64,000 nucleotides of DNA from Aeromonas sp. FDAARGOS 1405 (GCF_019048265.1 NZ_CP077311.1:963501-1027500); one strand, 5' to 3'; shown: positions 43,341 to 53,768, counted from the stretch's first letter. Notes: generated from the letters alone by a model not told the origin. Program-made: numbers and translations.

Positions 43341-45404
43341 TCACTCCCCCAACCTCTCCGCCAATCCAGAATAACGCTCGGTCTTTTTCCGTACTGCCTG
43401 TGACAGCAGGGCGCGATCGCCGTAGAGATCGAGCCGTGCCTTGGCGCGGGTGATGCCGGTGTAGACCAGCTCGCGGGTCAGCAGCGGGCTGGGGCTGTCG
43501 GGCAACACCAGCACGGTATGGGCAAACTCCGACCCCTGGGATTTGTGGATGGTCATGGCGTAGACGGTCTCGTGAGGCGGCAAGCGGCTGGGCAACAGGG
43601 CGCGCAGGGTGCCATCCGGCTGCTCAAACCAGACCTTGAGCCGCCCGGTTTCATCGGGCAGGCAGAGCCCCATATCGCCGTTGTAGAGGCCAACGCCGTG
43701 GTCGTTGCGCACCACCATCACAGGGCGACCGGCATACCAGTCGCCATCGCGGGCAATCAGGCCTGCCCGTGACAGGGCCAGTTCGAGCCGCTCGTTTAGC
43801 CCCAGCACGCCGAACGGGCCGTCGCGCAGGGCGCAGAGGATCTGGAAGCTGTTGAATGCCTTGAATACGGCGGCGGGCGCTTCCCCCGCGCGGGCCGCCT
43901 TCAGATAGCTGCCGTAACCGGCCACCCCCTGGGCAATCAGGGCGTCGTAAGCCTCCCCGGCCCAGGGGTGCAGGCTGATATCGGCAAAGCCCATGCCCCA
44001 GACTGCCTCCACCGCCGTGGCATCGCCGCTGTTGCAGGCACGCGCCAGCTGACCGATGCCCGAATGCTGATCAAAGCGCCAGCTCTTGGCAAGCAAACAG
44101 AGGCTGTCGCGCACCGGTGCCCCTGTGGGCGTGCCCTGCAAGCGGTAGCCAGTCTGGCGGGAGAGCCAATCCGCCTGCGCCGGGCTGATGCCCTGTTCGA
44201 TAAAGCTGCAGATATCGCCGAGCACGGCCCCCGCCTCCACCGAGGCGAGCTGATCCTTGTCGCCAAGCAGGATCAGGCGGGCGTGGCTCGGCAGTGCATC
44301 GAGCAGGCGCGCCATCATCGGCAGGTCGACCATGGAGGCCTCATCCACCACCAGCAAGTCGAGGTGCAGCGGGTTGCCCGCGTGGTGGCGGAACTGGCTG
44401 CGCCCCGGAATGACCCCGAGCAGCCGGTGCAAGGTGCCCGCCTCGGTGGGGATCGCTTCCACCCACTCGGGGGGCAGATCGAGGGCCTGCAGGGCAGAGC
44501 CGATACTCTCGGTCAGGCGCGCCGCCGCCTTGCCGGTGGGGGCCACCAGCCGGATCGCCGGGGCCTTGCCCGCTTGCAGGCCGGTCTCCACCAGAATGGC
44601 GAGCAGTTTGGCGACTGTGGTGGTCTTGCCGGTGCCGGGGCCACCCGAGATCACCGCAAAGGGGCGCGCCGCCGCAGTAGCCGCCGCCAGCTTCTGGCCG
44701 TTGCAGCAGAGCGCCTCGGGCACCAGCGCATCCAGTTTGCCAAGGTCGCTCGCCGCCTGGGCGCTGGCCAGCAGCGCCTCGATGGCGGGCCAATCCACTT
44801 CATTGGGGAACACCAGATCGAGATACTTCTCGATAAAGTGGCGGACCGAAAAATCGGGGGCGAGGCGGGCTTTGAGCAGCGCCGCGAACACCAGCCCGTA
44901 GTCGCGGGCAAACAGCCGCGACAGGGCGGGGGCAATCTCTGGCCATTCGGCGCGTTCACTCAACGCGCGCAGATGGCGGGCCACCCCCTGCTCGTGATCG
45001 TGGTAGCGGGTGAGGTAGAGCCGCCCGTGCCACAGCCGCAGCGGCCAGCGCGGGGCGAGCCCCTCATCCTGTTCCGTACCCACGAGCGGGCTTGCCGCAA
45101 ACAGGGCGGGCCAGCGGGCAGGATCCGCCAGATCAGACAACAGATCCCGGCTCTGCTGGGGATCCAGCCCGAACGGTCGCAGGGATCCGGCAGTCAACAT
45201 TTCAAGCGGCAGACAGACATGGCCGCGCCCCAGCTCGAAGCAGGCGAGCGCCGCCCCCAGCACCAGCTCGGGGCTGCCACCAAGGTCGGCCACCAGCCGG
45301 GCAAATTGCAGATCCAGCTGGCGGATACGGCCAGCCAGCGCCAGTGTTTTGAGCCGTTCAACCATCATTGCGCTGGTCGCGGTGCTGATCTTGGTGCCGC
45401 TCAT
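43341..45404 (-). CDS. recD: Exodeoxyribonuclease V alpha subunit RecD
   Basis: A 687-residue SF1B helicase, the fast 5'-3' motor of RecBCD. Walker A is GPGTGK (255-260), Walker B LLVVDEASMVDLP follows about 100 residues later, and the C-terminal UvrD-like motif is AMTIHKSQGSEF. It is longer than E. coli RecD (608), with extra residues at the N-terminus and in the middle. It overlaps recB by four bases (ATGA), as is usual. It lies downstream of recB, and an AT-rich islet follows on the same strand. Confidence 0.97.
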   Translation of the reverse strand: MSGTKISTATSAMMVERLKTLALAGRIRQLDLQFARLVADLGGSPELVLGAALACFELGRGHVCLPLEMLTAGSLRPFGLDPQQSRDLLSDLADPARWPALFAASPLVGTEQDEGLAPRWPLRLWHGRLYLTRYHDHEQGVARHLRALSERAEWPEIAPALSRLFARDYGLVFAALLKARLAPDFSVRHFIEKYLDLVFPNEVDWPAIEALLASAQAASDLGKLDALVPEALCCNGQKLAAATAAARPFAVISGGPGTGKTTTVAKLLAILVETGLQAGKAPAIRLVAPTGKAAARLTESIGSALQALDLPPEWVEAIPTEAGTLHRLLGVIPGRSQFRHHAGNPLHLDLLVVDEASMVDLPMMARLLDALPSHARLILLGDKDQLASVEAGAVLGDICSFIEQGISPAQADWLSRQTGYRLQGTPTGAPVRDSLCLLAKSWRFDQHSGIGQLARACNSGDATAVEAVWGMGFADISLHPWAGEAYDALIAQGVAGYGSYLKAARAGEAPAAVFKAFNSFQILCALRDGPFGVLGLNERLELALSRAGLIARDGDWYAGRPVMVVRNDHGVGLYNGDMGLCLPDETGRLKVWFEQPDGTLRALLPSRLPPHETVYAMTIHKSQGSEFAHTVLVLPDSPSPLLTRELVYTGITRAKARLDLYGDRALLSQAVRKKTERYSGLAERLGE

Positions 45405-48400
45405 GCCTCTACCTCGTTCAATGCTTGGGATCCCGCTGCTGGCAGCTCACTGCCTTCGCGAAACAACTTATCCAGCCCCAGCACCAGTTCACGGCTCGGG
45501 CGGGTATGGAAAATGCCCCCCTGCGGCATGCCGCGCAGGAAAAGATAGAAAACGCCGCCAAAGTGCTGCTCGAAGTCGTAGCCCGGCAGGCGCAGGGTGA
45601 GCAGCCGGTGCAGCGCCAGCGAGTAGAGCTGGTATTGCAGGTCGTAGCGGTGCTCGGCCATCGCCCGCTCCAGCGCCGGACGGCTGTAATCGGCAGGACT
45701 CATGCCGAGGTGATTCGATTTGTAGTCGAGCAGATACCAGCGCCCCTGCCACTCGAACACCAAGTCGATAAAGCCCTTGAGCATCCCCTGCACGGTGGCA
45801 AAGCTCAGCGGCTTGTTGCCCCGCGACAGCGGGTCGTGCTGCTGGCAGAGCGCGGTCAGCGCCGGTGCCGTCACCCGCCCCATGGGCAGGAAGAACTCCA
45901 GCTCCACCTGTTTGCGCTCGGGGGCCAGATCCCGCAGCCGCACCGGCTCGCCAAAGCCTGTTTCCAGCGGGGTATCCAGCACCGCCTCCACCTGCTGTTG
46001 CAACACGGGGGCCCAGCTCTCGTCGAAGCCGTCCTGCGCCAGCAGGGTGGCAATATGCTCCGCCAACGGCTCGCCCGCGGCGCTTTGAAAGTCGATGGTC
46101 TCGAACAGACTGTGCAGCAAGGTGCCGGGGCGCGCCCCTTTCGGGAAGGTAAAGATGGAGGGCTGGGGCGCCTCCTCCGGTTGCTCGGAAGCCAGCGCGG
46201 CCGCCTCGGTCACTACCTCGTCATCGAAGCCGGGATTGGCCAGCACGCCTTTGCTGTGACCGTGACCCTGCGCCGCCAGCCCGGAGTAGGAGCTGATCCA
46301 CCAGTCCCGCTCAAGGGAACCGCTAAAGTGGCGCACCTGCGGCTCGCCCAGCAGCTCCTCTTCTGGCGGCAGCGGGGCTGGACGGGTGAGCGAGGGCTCA
46401 CCGACGGCCACTCCGGGCAGCGCCTGCGCCAGCTCGGTCAGCGCGGTCGCCAGCGTCTGCGCATCCCCCTCTTCGCCCTTTTGCAGCAGGTAGCCGATGG
46501 CGGTGTGGTGCAGGTCGGTCTTCTCCGACTTGCCCGCCCCCGCCCGCACCGGTGCCAGCCCCAGCCAGGTGGCGTAGACGCCCCGGGTCAGGGCCACATA
46601 GAGCAGCCGCAAATCTTCGGCAAGGCGCTCTTTGTCCGCTTCGGCCAAGGATCCCTCGGCGCCGGTGAGATCGAGAATGGTGCGATTGCCCGCCTCATCC
46701 GCCTCGTGATAGAGCGGGGTCTCGGCGGTTCTGTGGCTGCAGATAAAGGGCAGGAACACCAGCGGATACTCCAGCCCCTTGGATTTGTGGATGGTGACGA
46801 TCTGCACCAGTTTGCGCTCGGATTCGAGCCGCAGTACCTGCTCAGCATCCTGCCCGTTGGGGCGGCTCACCGCCTCCCCCAGCCAGCGCAGCAGGGCATA
46901 TTCCCCATCCAGCTCGCTGCTCACCTGTTGCAACAGCTCGCCAAGATGGAGGAAGTTGGTCAGCCGCCGCTCGCCATAGGGGCTCGCCAGCAGGGAAGAG
47001 GCAAGATTGCGCCGGTGCAGCAGGGCCCGTAGCATCGCCAGCACGCCGCGGCGGTGCCAGATCTTGCGGTACTCCATAAACTCCTGCACCGCGCTCTCCC
47101 ACGCTCGCTCGTCGCTGGCCAGCCCATCGAGCGCCTTGGCGTCGAGATCAAACAGCCCGGTCGCCAGCGCCGCCCGCAGGCTGCGCTCTTCGCTCGGGTT
47201 CTGGCAGGCGTGCAAAATCAGCAGGATCTCCCGCGCCTCCACCTGTTCCAGCACGCTCTCGCGGTTCGACAGATAGACGGAGGCGATGGCGAGCCGCGCC
47301 AGCTCCTGCTGCACCAGCTTGCCCTCGGCGCCGGTTCGCACCAGCACGGCGATATCCCCGGCCTTCACCGCCTTGTCACCGATCAATGCCTTGCCCTCGC
47401 GGGCCAGGGTCAGCAGGCGGTGGATCTCGGCGGCGGTGGCGCGGGCCATCTTGCTCTGGTAATCCCCCCGATTGAAGGTGGGCTGGCCGGTCAGCTGCCA
47501 GCAGTGGAGCACGGGGGCGGCTTCGCCATCCAGCTGCAGCGCCTTGCTCTTGCCCTGCGCCTCCACCGGCAGGAAGGGGATATCCGCCTCGTAGATAAAG
47601 GGATCCTTGGCCCGCGCGAACAGGCCGTTGACCGCCCCCACCAGCGCACTGCTGGAGCGCCAGTTGCGCCCTAGGGTGTAGTGGGCGCTCACATTTCGCC
47701 GCGCCTGAATGTAGGTAAAGATGTCGGCGCCGCGAAAGCCGTAGATGGCCTGCTTGGGGTCACCGATCATCAACAGCGCCGTGTCGCTATGGCCGCCGTA
47801 GAGGCGATGGAAGATGCGGTACTGCTGGGGATCGGTATCCTGAAATTCGTCGATCATCGCCACCCGGTAGGTGGCGCGAATCCGCTCGCAGAGCCTCTCG
47901 CCAAGGCTTGAGCCGAGCGCCCCGTCGAGATCTTTCAGCAGGTCATCGAACGAGAGCTGATGGGCCTGCCGCTTGCTGGCCTGCATCCGGCTACGCACTA
48001 CTTTGGCCGCCCGTTGCAGGATGAGATCCCGAATACCGGGGCGACTCGCCAGCAGCTCGTCTATCTGACTGAACAGCGGCAGGGTCGGCACTGCGCCCCC
48101 CTTCTTGAGGTTCTCCTCCAGCACTGTCTGGCCGAAGCGCTCCAGCTCCTTGGGAATGGCGTAGCCACTGCTTTCGTCTTGCGCCCAGTCGGCTATCTTG
48201 GCAAGCCACCCTTCGTAGTTCTTGCCGGTGTAACGGCTGATCTGGCCGTCGGTCTGGCGGCGGATCTCGTCCGTCTGCGCCAGCCATTCGTTTTTCACTG
48301 CCGCGATGCGGCTCATGGCCGCCTGATGGCGGGCGGCAAGGGTCTCATCCCCCAGCGCGGGGTGGATCTCCAGCTCGCTGTTGTCGAGCCAGCTGCCCAT

Positions 48401-49009
48401 CTCCCGCAGCAGGGCGGCGGGGCTCGGCCAGAGCGCGCGCACCGCGCTGGCGAGGGCTTTATCCACCGGATAGAACTCGGCGCGCCAGTAGTCGCTCACC
48501 GCCTGCAGCCTGAGCTGGCTGTCGTCGGTGAGAAATTCGGTTTCAAAGAGGGCACCCGACTCGAAGGCGTTCTGCTTGAGCATCCGCTGGCAGAAGCCGT
48601 GGATGGTAAAGACCGCCGCCTCGTCCATCTGCCGCTCGGCAGCCAGCAGGCGGCGTGCCGCCAGCTCGTGATCCTCCACCTCGGCCAGCAACTGGGCCAG
48701 CAGGGTGTCACTGCTATGGCCGCGCATAAAGGCGAGGCGCGCCTCGTGAATGCGGCCGCGGATCCGTCCGCGCAGCTCGGCGGTGGCCGCTTCGGTAAAG
48801 GTCACCACCAGAATTTCGGTCACCGAGAGTGGCCGTTCATGGGCGCTCGGCTGACCGGCATCGGCGCCCTCTTCGATGAGCGGGCCGTGGCCCAGCAGCA
48901 GGCGCAGGTAGAGACCGGCGATGGTGTAGGTCTTGCCGGTACCGGCGGAGGCTTCTATCAGTCGTTCACCATGGAGGGGAAAACGCAGGGTATTGAGCGG
49001 GTTAGCCAT
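45401..49009 (-). CDS. recB: Exodeoxyribonuclease V beta subunit RecB
   Basis: A 1202-residue multidomain protein of the RecBCD double-strand-break repair and foreign-DNA degradation machine. Its N-terminal SF1A helicase has Walker A SAGTGKT (21-27), and the DEFQDTDPQQYRIF motif follows. The C-terminal nuclease domain carries the LLDYKSNHLG catalytic block (Asp and Lys) near residue 1095. Length fits E. coli RecB (1180). The start overlaps the recC stop by one base (TAATG). No ptrA gene separates it from recC, unlike E. coli. Confidence 0.97.
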   Translation of the reverse strand: MANPLNTLRFPLHGERLIEASAGTGKTYTIAGLYLRLLLGHGPLIEEGADAGQPSAHERPLSVTEILVVTFTEAATAELRGRIRGRIHEARLAFMRGHSSDTLLAQLLAEVEDHELAARRLLAAERQMDEAAVFTIHGFCQRMLKQNAFESGALFETEFLTDDSQLRLQAVSDYWRAEFYPVDKALASAVRALWPSPAALLREMGSWLDNSELEIHPALGDETLAARHQAAMSRIAAVKNEWLAQTDEIRRQTDGQISRYTGKNYEGWLAKIADWAQDESSGYAIPKELERFGQTVLEENLKKGGAVPTLPLFSQIDELLASRPGIRDLILQRAAKVVRSRMQASKRQAHQLSFDDLLKDLDGALGSSLGERLCERIRATYRVAMIDEFQDTDPQQYRIFHRLYGGHSDTALLMIGDPKQAIYGFRGADIFTYIQARRNVSAHYTLGRNWRSSSALVGAVNGLFARAKDPFIYEADIPFLPVEAQGKSKALQLDGEAAPVLHCWQLTGQPTFNRGDYQSKMARATAAEIHRLLTLAREGKALIGDKAVKAGDIAVLVRTGAEGKLVQQELARLAIASVYLSNRESVLEQVEAREILLILHACQNPSEERSLRAALATGLFDLDAKALDGLASDERAWESAVQEFMEYRKIWHRRGVLAMLRALLHRRNLASSLLASPYGERRLTNFLHLGELLQQVSSELDGEYALLRWLGEAVSRPNGQDAEQVLRLESERKLVQIVTIHKSKGLEYPLVFLPFICSHRTAETPLYHEADEAGNRTILDLTGAEGSLAEADKERLAEDLRLLYVALTRGVYATWLGLAPVRAGAGKSEKTDLHHTAIGYLLQKGEEGDAQTLATALTELAQALPGVAVGEPSLTRPAPLPPEEELLGEPQVRHFSGSLERDWWISSYSGLAAQGHGHSKGVLANPGFDDEVVTEAAALASEQPEEAPQPSIFTFPKGARPGTLLHSLFETIDFQSAAGEPLAEHIATLLAQDGFDESWAPVLQQQVEAVLDTPLETGFGEPVRLRDLAPERKQVELEFFLPMGRVTAPALTALCQQHDPLSRGNKPLSFATVQGMLKGFIDLVFEWQGRWYLLDYKSNHLGMSPADYSRPALERAMAEHRYDLQYQLYSLALHRLLTLRLPGYDFEQHFGGVFYLFLRGMPQGGIFHTRPSRELVLGLDKLFREGSELPAAGSQALNEVEA

Positions 49010-52000
49010 TATTTCAGCTCCTCCAGGGTCTTGAGCAGCGGGGTCAGGTGTTCGCGAGCCAGCGCCTGCAACTGACCAAGCACCTCGTCATCGAGTTCGG
49101 GGAAGCAGCGAGCGACGTAAGGATCTGCCCCTTCCCCATTGATCATCCAGCCGCCGTTGAAACGGGTGAGGGCCGCCTTGTCGGCCGCCTCCGGCTTGTC
49201 GGGATCCTTCTCGATCGCCTTGAGCCAATCCCAGGCGGTGTTGGGGAAAAACGGCTGCGGCCGCTTCATCCCCTGCGCCCAGCACGCCACCAGCGCCGCC
49301 AGCTTGGGCCGCGCCTCGTCGGCAGCGAGTACAGGCAGTCGCAGACTCTGCTTGGCATCGAACAGCAGGGTGTCGCCGGGGGCGTCGCTGAGGGAGAGGC
49401 AGAGGTGCTGGATCCAGCCCAGCAGCAGATCCTTGCCGTTGAAGCTGCCGGGTTTGACCACCAGCAAGCGCCCCTTCTGGGTGTCGATCCACCCTTGCAG
49501 CTGGCCCTGAGTGAGGGAGATATCGATCTCCACCGCCTGCTTTTCTGACTCATTGGCAGCAACCCATGGCCGCAGCCGATCCGCCAGCTTGCCCATCTCG
49601 GCATCCAGATCGTCCAGCAGCAGGCTGCCGAACCACCCTTGCGGCAACAGGCCGGTGAGCTGCAACCGCTCGCGACGCTCGGTACTTTCACCTTCCGCCA
49701 GATGGGCATCAAGCAGCAGATCTTTCAGCTGATAATGTTGCAGGCCATCCAGCTCGAACGGCTCGCTGTCCTCGATGTTGGCTTCGTTCAGCTCAAACCA
49801 CACCTTGAGGCGGCGGTTGAGGAAATATTTGGTGGGCTGGCGATAGAAGCGCAGCAGCTCCACCAGCTCCAGCCCCTGCTCCTTGCCCCATTCGGGGGGG
49901 AGAGGCAGCTCGCCGCTCTGGAAGTTGGCCGCGCCACGCACCGGATTGAGGGCGGGCAACCAGTCGGCGGCATAGGTGAAGAGGCGTGAACCCGGCTCCG
50001 GATAGAAGTAGTTGCGGCTGTAGGGGGTGAGCGGGTGCGCCACCATCAGGTGGTTGAGCAGCCGCTTGCCGGAGGTTTCGTCGTCGAGATCCTCATCCCC
50101 CGCCAGCACAAAGCCCTGCCGCACATAGTCGATCAGCTCCGCCAGCAGCACCGAGGGCACCTTGTCGCTGTTGTCCTGCGCGCTGAAGCCCTGATAGCTG
50201 ATATAGAGCCCCTGCTGGGCACTGAGCAGCGCCTCGAGGAAGAGGTAGCGGTCATCATCGCGACGGGAGCGATCCCCGCGCCGCGAAGCTACCGCCATCA
50301 GGTCGAACCCCATGGGGGCCAGGGTGCGCGGGTAGACGCCGTCGTTCATGCCGAGCAGGCAGACCTGCTTGAAGGGGATGGAGCGCATCGGCATCAGGGT
50401 GCAGAAGTTGACCTGACCGGCGAGGAAGCGTTGGCTGGAGCGGGACTCCCCCAGCACGCTGCCAAGGTAATCCTGCAGCAGATCGGCGGTGATGGGCTGC
50501 TCGAAGCGGGCCTCGCCGAGCCGGGTCTGCCACTCGACCAGCTGGCTGCGAATGAGCTGGAGTTGACGCTCTTCATCCTCGTCGGCCAGATAGAAGCGCT
50601 CCAGCAGCGCCAGCAGGCAGGCGTTCCACTCCGCCAGCGGCTGCGCCTGTTGCAGCCGGGGCAGGAATTCGGCCAGCGAGTCGACGAACCAGGCGAGCTT
50701 GCCGAGCGCCAACCCCTGCTGCCCCTCGATATCGGCGTAAGGAAGAATGCCCGCCACCGGCTCGCCATCCCCCATGGCAAAGCCGAGCAGCATGCGGCGC
50801 AGGCCGAACAGCCAGCTGTTGCCGGACATGGGCGGCAGATCGAAACGGACGGGGTAGCCGTCGTCCAGCCCCCAGCGGATGCCGGTCTCCTGCACCCAGA
50901 CCCGCAGCTGGTTGAACTCGTCGTCATCCAGCTCGAAACGGCGCAGCACGGCGGGCACCTCGAGAATGGCGAGCAGCTCCCCTGCCCCGAAGCGGGCATT
51001 GGGCAGCCTGAGCAGGGCGAGGAAGCTTTGCAGCAGCGGGCTCTCCTGACTCGCCGCCCGATCCGAGACCGCAAACGGGATCTGACCCCGCGCGCCAAAC
51101 ACCGCCTGAATGTAGGGGCCGTAGCTGTTCACATCCGGCATCATCACCACCACATCTTTCGGGGTGAGAGTCGGGTCCTGCTCGAACAGCGCCAGCAGCC
51201 GGTCGTGCAGCACTTCCAACTCCCGCATCGGGCCGTGGCAGGCGTGGATCTGCAAGGATCCATCCGCCGGATCGATGGGGCTCTTGTGATGGCTGCTGTC
51301 GAGATCGAACTGACCGGCGCCCCGTTCTGCCAGCTCCAGCACATCCTTCTGGATGGCGCGCAGCAGGCTAACATTGCCTTTGCTATCCACCTCGTCGATA
51401 TCGACGAAGGCCTCGATTTGCGGCACCTCCAGCTCCATCAGCTGATGCAGGTAGTCGCGCCCCAGCTTGCCCATGGAGGCGAGCAGCGGGTTGGCGGGGC
51501 CCTGCAGTGTCTCGATGTCGGTGCCGGGTTTAAGCTTGTTTTCGAGGCGCGCCAGGGTTTTTCTGTCCAGCAGATCCCCCCAGTAGTAGCGACAGGGGTT
51601 GGTGACGAACAGGTGCACCTCCACCTCCGGTCGGCTGCCGAGGGCCAGCAGCGCCTCCACATAGCGCGGCGGCAGCGCCGAGATGCCGAACACAAAGACC
51701 CGTTGCGGCAGCTTGCCCGGCAGATCGGCGGTGCGCTCCAGCTCGTGGATAAACTCCTCGTAGAGGTTGGCGCGGTGGTAGCCACTCGGAGAGAACGCCA
51801 ACGTGCGTGCCACCAGCTCGCGCCACAGCTCCGGCTGCCAATCCTGACCGCTCACCCCGGCCAGCTCCTGACTCAATCCTTCCCCCTCTTCCCAACGGGC
51901 GATCCAGTCCGGCCGGTAGACCAGATATTGGTCAAAGAGATCCGCCACCTTCTGGCAGAGCTGCCACAGCCGCACCTGCTCGGGATCCCTGGCGGAATCC

Positions 52001-52362
52001 TCCTCATCTCCCCCGCCCAGATAGGCGGCGAGCGGGGCAAAGGCGGGCCGCTCCAGCAAGGCAGGCAGAATGGTCATCAGCTGCCAGCTCATGGAGCCCT
52101 TGTTGTAGGGGCTCTGGCGCGGCACATCCGCCAGCACCCGGGTGAACATCTCCCAGATAAAGCTGGCGGGCAGCGGAAAGTCGATATTGGCGGCGATGCC
52201 GAAGGCTTTGGCCAGCTCCAGCTTGAGCCACTGGGCCATGCCCGGACTCTGCACCAGGATCTGCTCCCGATCGAAGGGGTGAGAGAGGGGGGCCTGCCGG
52301 ATGCGGCTCACCAGCAGCTCTTTGAGCAGATCCAGCTGATTGGAGTGGTAGAGGGTAAACAT
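49009..52362 (-). CDS. recC: Exodeoxyribonuclease V gamma subunit RecC
   Basis: A 1117-residue inactive-helicase-like subunit that recognises Chi and splits the DNA strands. The N-terminus FTLYHSNQLDLLKELL and the VQSPGMAQWLKLELAKAFGIA block are near-identical to E. coli RecC, as is VFVFGISALPPRYVEALLALG further on. Length fits E. coli (1122). ATG 52362 is chosen because it aligns with the E. coli start; TTG 52368 lies two codons upstream. It is the first gene of the recC-recB-recD operon. Confidence 0.96.
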   Translation of the reverse strand: MFTLYHSNQLDLLKELLVSRIRQAPLSHPFDREQILVQSPGMAQWLKLELAKAFGIAANIDFPLPASFIWEMFTRVLADVPRQSPYNKGSMSWQLMTILPALLERPAFAPLAAYLGGGDEEDSARDPEQVRLWQLCQKVADLFDQYLVYRPDWIARWEEGEGLSQELAGVSGQDWQPELWRELVARTLAFSPSGYHRANLYEEFIHELERTADLPGKLPQRVFVFGISALPPRYVEALLALGSRPEVEVHLFVTNPCRYYWGDLLDRKTLARLENKLKPGTDIETLQGPANPLLASMGKLGRDYLHQLMELEVPQIEAFVDIDEVDSKGNVSLLRAIQKDVLELAERGAGQFDLDSSHHKSPIDPADGSLQIHACHGPMRELEVLHDRLLALFEQDPTLTPKDVVVMMPDVNSYGPYIQAVFGARGQIPFAVSDRAASQESPLLQSFLALLRLPNARFGAGELLAILEVPAVLRRFELDDDEFNQLRVWVQETGIRWGLDDGYPVRFDLPPMSGNSWLFGLRRMLLGFAMGDGEPVAGILPYADIEGQQGLALGKLAWFVDSLAEFLPRLQQAQPLAEWNACLLALLERFYLADEDEERQLQLIRSQLVEWQTRLGEARFEQPITADLLQDYLGSVLGESRSSQRFLAGQVNFCTLMPMRSIPFKQVCLLGMNDGVYPRTLAPMGFDLMAVASRRGDRSRRDDDRYLFLEALLSAQQGLYISYQGFSAQDNSDKVPSVLLAELIDYVRQGFVLAGDEDLDDETSGKRLLNHLMVAHPLTPYSRNYFYPEPGSRLFTYAADWLPALNPVRGAANFQSGELPLPPEWGKEQGLELVELLRFYRQPTKYFLNRRLKVWFELNEANIEDSEPFELDGLQHYQLKDLLLDAHLAEGESTERRERLQLTGLLPQGWFGSLLLDDLDAEMGKLADRLRPWVAANESEKQAVEIDISLTQGQLQGWIDTQKGRLLVVKPGSFNGKDLLLGWIQHLCLSLSDAPGDTLLFDAKQSLRLPVLAADEARPKLAALVACWAQGMKRPQPFFPNTAWDWLKAIEKDPDKPEAADKAALTRFNGGWMINGEGADPYVARCFPELDDEVLGQLQALAREHLTPLLKTLEELK

Positions 52363-52560
52363 GAGCAATTCCCGCCTGTGGATGAGAGGGGGCGAGGGAA
52401 AAGGCGAGCCATTTCCGTCACTTCACAAGAGAGGGAATTGTCGGGGATCGGGGGATAAGATGCAAAAGGCACTTGTGGCCAGCAGGCGGGCAAACCGTTG
52501 AACCATGAGGGGGACCGCAGATTTGTGCAGCTGCCTCATCGCCCCGGAAAACGCAGACAG

Positions 52561-52585
52561 AAAAAAGCCGGTGCAGGGCACCGGC
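52561..52585 (-). terminator. Terminator after yqjF-like gene
   Basis: On the minus strand CCGGTGC and GCACCGG pair around a short loop and run into six T residues. It lies just past the DoxX gene stop. Confidence 0.75.
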
Positions 52586-52619
52586 CAAAAGGCATTGGAA
52601 AACTTGACTCTTCAGGGCA

Positions 52620-53012
52620 TTACCAGTTTTTGCCGAGACGGGCATCCAGACTGAAAGCCCCTGCTCCGGCCGCCGCCAGCGCCAGGAAACCACCGGCGAC
52701 GGAGACGTTCTTCATAAACATCAGCATCTGCATCTGTTCGGCAGGCTGATAATGGAAAATAAAGGCAGCCATCAGGGTGAAGCCGGCCAGCAGCACGGAG
52801 AGGCTGCGGGTAAAGAGACCGAGCACGACGGCAAGGCCACCACCCAGCTCAAGCAGGATCACCAGCGGCAACATAAAGCCCGGCACGCCCATCGCTTCCA
52901 TATAGCCCTGAGTACCGGCGTAGCCACCGATCTTGCTCCAGCCCGCCATTACGAACATCAGCGCCAGCAGTACACGACCCGCCAGCAGCGCTACATCTTT
53001 CATCTTGTCCAT
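52620..53012 (-). CDS. yqjF: DoxX family membrane protein, YqjF-like
   Basis: A 130-residue inner-membrane protein with four helices. It closely matches E. coli YqjF: AGWSKIGGYAGTQGYMEAMGVPGFMLPLVILLELGGGLA and MFMKNVSVAGGFL are the same conserved blocks. The family has been linked to redox or thiol stress. In E. coli its promoter is activated by the LysR regulator YhaJ, and a YhaJ-like gene lies about 1.3 kb away here. It is the last gene of a leftward group with a pirin and a small secreted protein. Confidence 0.9.
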   Translation of the reverse strand: MDKMKDVALLAGRVLLALMFVMAGWSKIGGYAGTQGYMEAMGVPGFMLPLVILLELGGGLAVVLGLFTRSLSVLLAGFTLMAAFIFHYQPAEQMQMLMFMKNVSVAGGFLALAAAGAGAFSLDARLGKNW

Positions 53013-53051
53013 TTCATATTCCTCGTTTGTGTCACATCACCGCTGACTGCT

Positions 53052-53738
53052 TCAGGGTAGGTCAAATAACAGGGCTTGGCTGGCACTGGTCGCAACCAGC
53101 TCCCACCGGTATTCATCACGACTGAGTACCCCGTCGCCGGGTCGGGCAGCCAGACCATTAGCGGTCAACTCCCCTGAAATCATCTGCAGGTAACCGTGTC
53201 GGCCAGCCAGTGCCCATTCGAGCGTCTCGCCCGGGGCCAGTTCCAGCCGCCATACGCGGGCCTGTTGGCGGATCCAGAATGATCCTGCCTCGCCATCCGG
53301 TGACGCCACCAGCGTCAAGCCCGGTCTGGACTCGATCTTCTTCTGCTGATATCCGGGTGGCGTGCCGAACTCGTTCGGCTCGATCCAGATCTGCAACAGG
53401 GAGAGAGGATCCGTCTGCGAGGGGTTGTACTCGCTGTGGCGGATCCCGCTGCCTGCGCTCATCAGCTGGAAATCCCCTGCCGGGATCTGCTCGGCATGGC
53501 CGAGGCTGTCCTTGTGCTCTATGGTGCCTTGCAGCACGCAGGTGAGGATCTCCATATTGGCGTGAGGGTGGGTGGCAAATCCGCCACCCGGCGCAACCAG
53601 ATCCTGATTGATCACCCGCAGTACCGAGTGCCCCATCCACTCCGGGTCATAGTAGTGACCGAAGGAGAAACTGTGGCGCGCGTCCAGCCAGCCAAAGTTG
53701 GCCTTGCCCCGCGCTTCTGCGGCTCTCAATTGCATCAT
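53052..53738 (-). CDS. Pirin family protein (YhhW/YhaK-like)
   Basis: A 228-residue bicupin. The metal-ligand run THPHANMEIL and the downstream GIRHSEYNPS block are intact in the N-terminal cupin, so a metal is probably bound (as in the quercetinase-active YhhW). GHYYDPEWMGHSVLRVINQD matches both YhhW and YhaK. It is next to yqjF and near the YhaJ-like regulator, which corresponds to the yhaK/yhaJ/yqjF area of E. coli. Its substrate is not known. Two ATGs in a row open the frame. Confidence 0.88.
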   Translation of the reverse strand: MMQLRAAEARGKANFGWLDARHSFSFGHYYDPEWMGHSVLRVINQDLVAPGGGFATHPHANMEILTCVLQGTIEHKDSLGHAEQIPAGDFQLMSAGSGIRHSEYNPSQTDPLSLLQIWIEPNEFGTPPGYQQKKIESRPGLTLVASPDGEAGSFWIRQQARVWRLELAPGETLEWALAGRHGYLQMISGELTANGLAARPGDGVLSRDEYRWELVATSASQALLFDLP

Positions 53739-53768
53739 GGTCTGCTCCTCATCTACCGGGACGGTTGA

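Noticed and set aside
50035..52458. 807-codon open frame antisense to recC
   Set aside because: It is the complement of a clear RecC coding sequence; GC-rich codon bias leaves long antisense frames. No family match or ribosome binding site.
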